The notes under the pieces: model-generated
The model's database searches: none
The model's input: the letters and a program-made list of their open reading frames with translations, nothing else
What the model was told of the DNA's origin: nothing
DNA from: Veillonella agrestimuris
Lineage (GTDB): Bacteria > Bacillota > Negativicutes > Veillonellales > Veillonellaceae
Assembly (NCBI RefSeq): GCF_943193065.1
Contig: NZ_CALPCS010000003.1
Coordinates: 95,057 to 159,056 of the forward strand
Direction: 5' to 3'
DNA: 64,000 nt
Shown here: positions 63,925 through 64,000 of the stretch, in pieces
Layout: each line of letters begins with the position of its first letter
Position numbering within the stretch: the stretch's first letter is position 1
Made by a program: the position numbers and the translations under genes

Positions 63925-64000
63925 GACTCACTAGCTCAGTTGGCAGAGCACCTGACTTTTAATCAGGGTGTCCCGCGTTCGAGTCGCGGGTGAGTCACCA
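63925..64000 (+). tRNA. tRNA-Lys (anticodon TTT)
   Basis: 76 nt ending exactly at the window edge. Acceptor GACTCAC pairs with GTGAGTC; D arm GCTCAGTTGGCAGAGC; anticodon stem CCTGA/TCAGG with loop CTTTTAA (anticodon TTT); T arm CCGCG-TTCGAGT-CGCGG; discriminator A; CCA encoded. More tRNAs may follow beyond the window. Confidence 0.94.

Noticed and set aside
63730..63993. Open frames across the tRNA cluster
   Set aside because: The region is fully explained by three tRNA cloverleafs behind a consensus promoter.

Overview
The window looks like chromosomal DNA of a Veillonella or a close relative (Negativicutes: Firmicutes lineage with a Gram-negative envelope). The base composition is AT-leaning. 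Genes are tightly packed with purine-rich AGGAGG-type ribosome binding sites and many TAATG or ATGA overlaps. The content fits an anaerobe living on organic acids: single-chain pyruvate:ferredoxin oxidoreductase, citrate lyase with a carboxylate carrier, and a C5-pathway hem cluster leading to precorrin-2. The genus is inferred from gene content and was not tested. There are no transposases, phage genes or CRISPR arrays.

Layout. 1-4.3 kb: the tail of an unknown gene, then ilvB-ilvN, an ABC ATPase and ilvC (branched-chain amino acids). 4.4-11 kb: a DUF3290/DUF421 membrane pair, a radical SAM protein, then pgeF-yggS-sepF-proC-ylmH, a variant of the Firmicutes ylm cluster beside the division genes. 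11-18.8 kb: tetrapyrrole operon (precorrin-2 dehydrogenase, hemA, hemC, cobA/hemD fusion, hemB, hemL), then an XRE regulator and a YagU-like membrane protein. 18.9-26.8 kb: a YgjP-type metallopeptidase, dnaE, pyk, a Bax inhibitor-1 protein and a LysR regulator. 27-31.5 kb: DASS carrier and citDEF. 31.5-33.6 kb: an accessory-looking stretch with structured intergenic DNA, a decayed alpha/beta hydrolase and an MFS carrier, flanked by two inverted copies of an unusual hairpin. 33.6-36.6 kb (minus strand): LysR, a small membrane protein and a K+/H+-type antiporter, divergent from pyruvate:ferredoxin oxidoreductase (36.9-40.5 kb). 40.8-45.4 kb: a methyltransferase, a WYL regulator and putP (minus). 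45.5-51 kb: recQ, thyA, folA, tex. 51.3-57 kb: aldehyde dehydrogenase, DEAD-box helicase, a PerR/Fur regulator with its own operator, nfo. 56.2-63.5 kb: sbcDC, a glyoxalase-fold protein, tcdA, cyclophilin, a C39-like protein, speE. 63.7 kb to the end: tRNA-His, tRNA-Gln and tRNA-Lys behind a consensus promoter.

How the genes work together. Citrate would enter through the DASS carrier and be split by citrate lyase to oxaloacetate and acetate. Pyruvate kinase and pyruvate:ferredoxin oxidoreductase join glycolytic-type carbon to acetyl-CoA and reduced ferredoxin. The hem operon carries glutamyl-tRNA to precorrin-2, the branch point for siroheme and cobamides.

The most unusual points are: (i) a citrate lyase acyl-carrier subunit with lysine where the family carries its prosthetic-group serine; (ii) two terminator-like hairpins in opposite orientation with unrelated outer stems but a nearly identical 31-nt loop; (iii) a strong intrinsic-terminator hairpin inside the first codons of a translationally coupled membrane-protein gene; and (iv) spaced TAGGTA repeats plus a palindrome upstream of the citrate carrier. 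All positions come from reading the sequence; family assignments rest on recognised motifs, and no database search was run.
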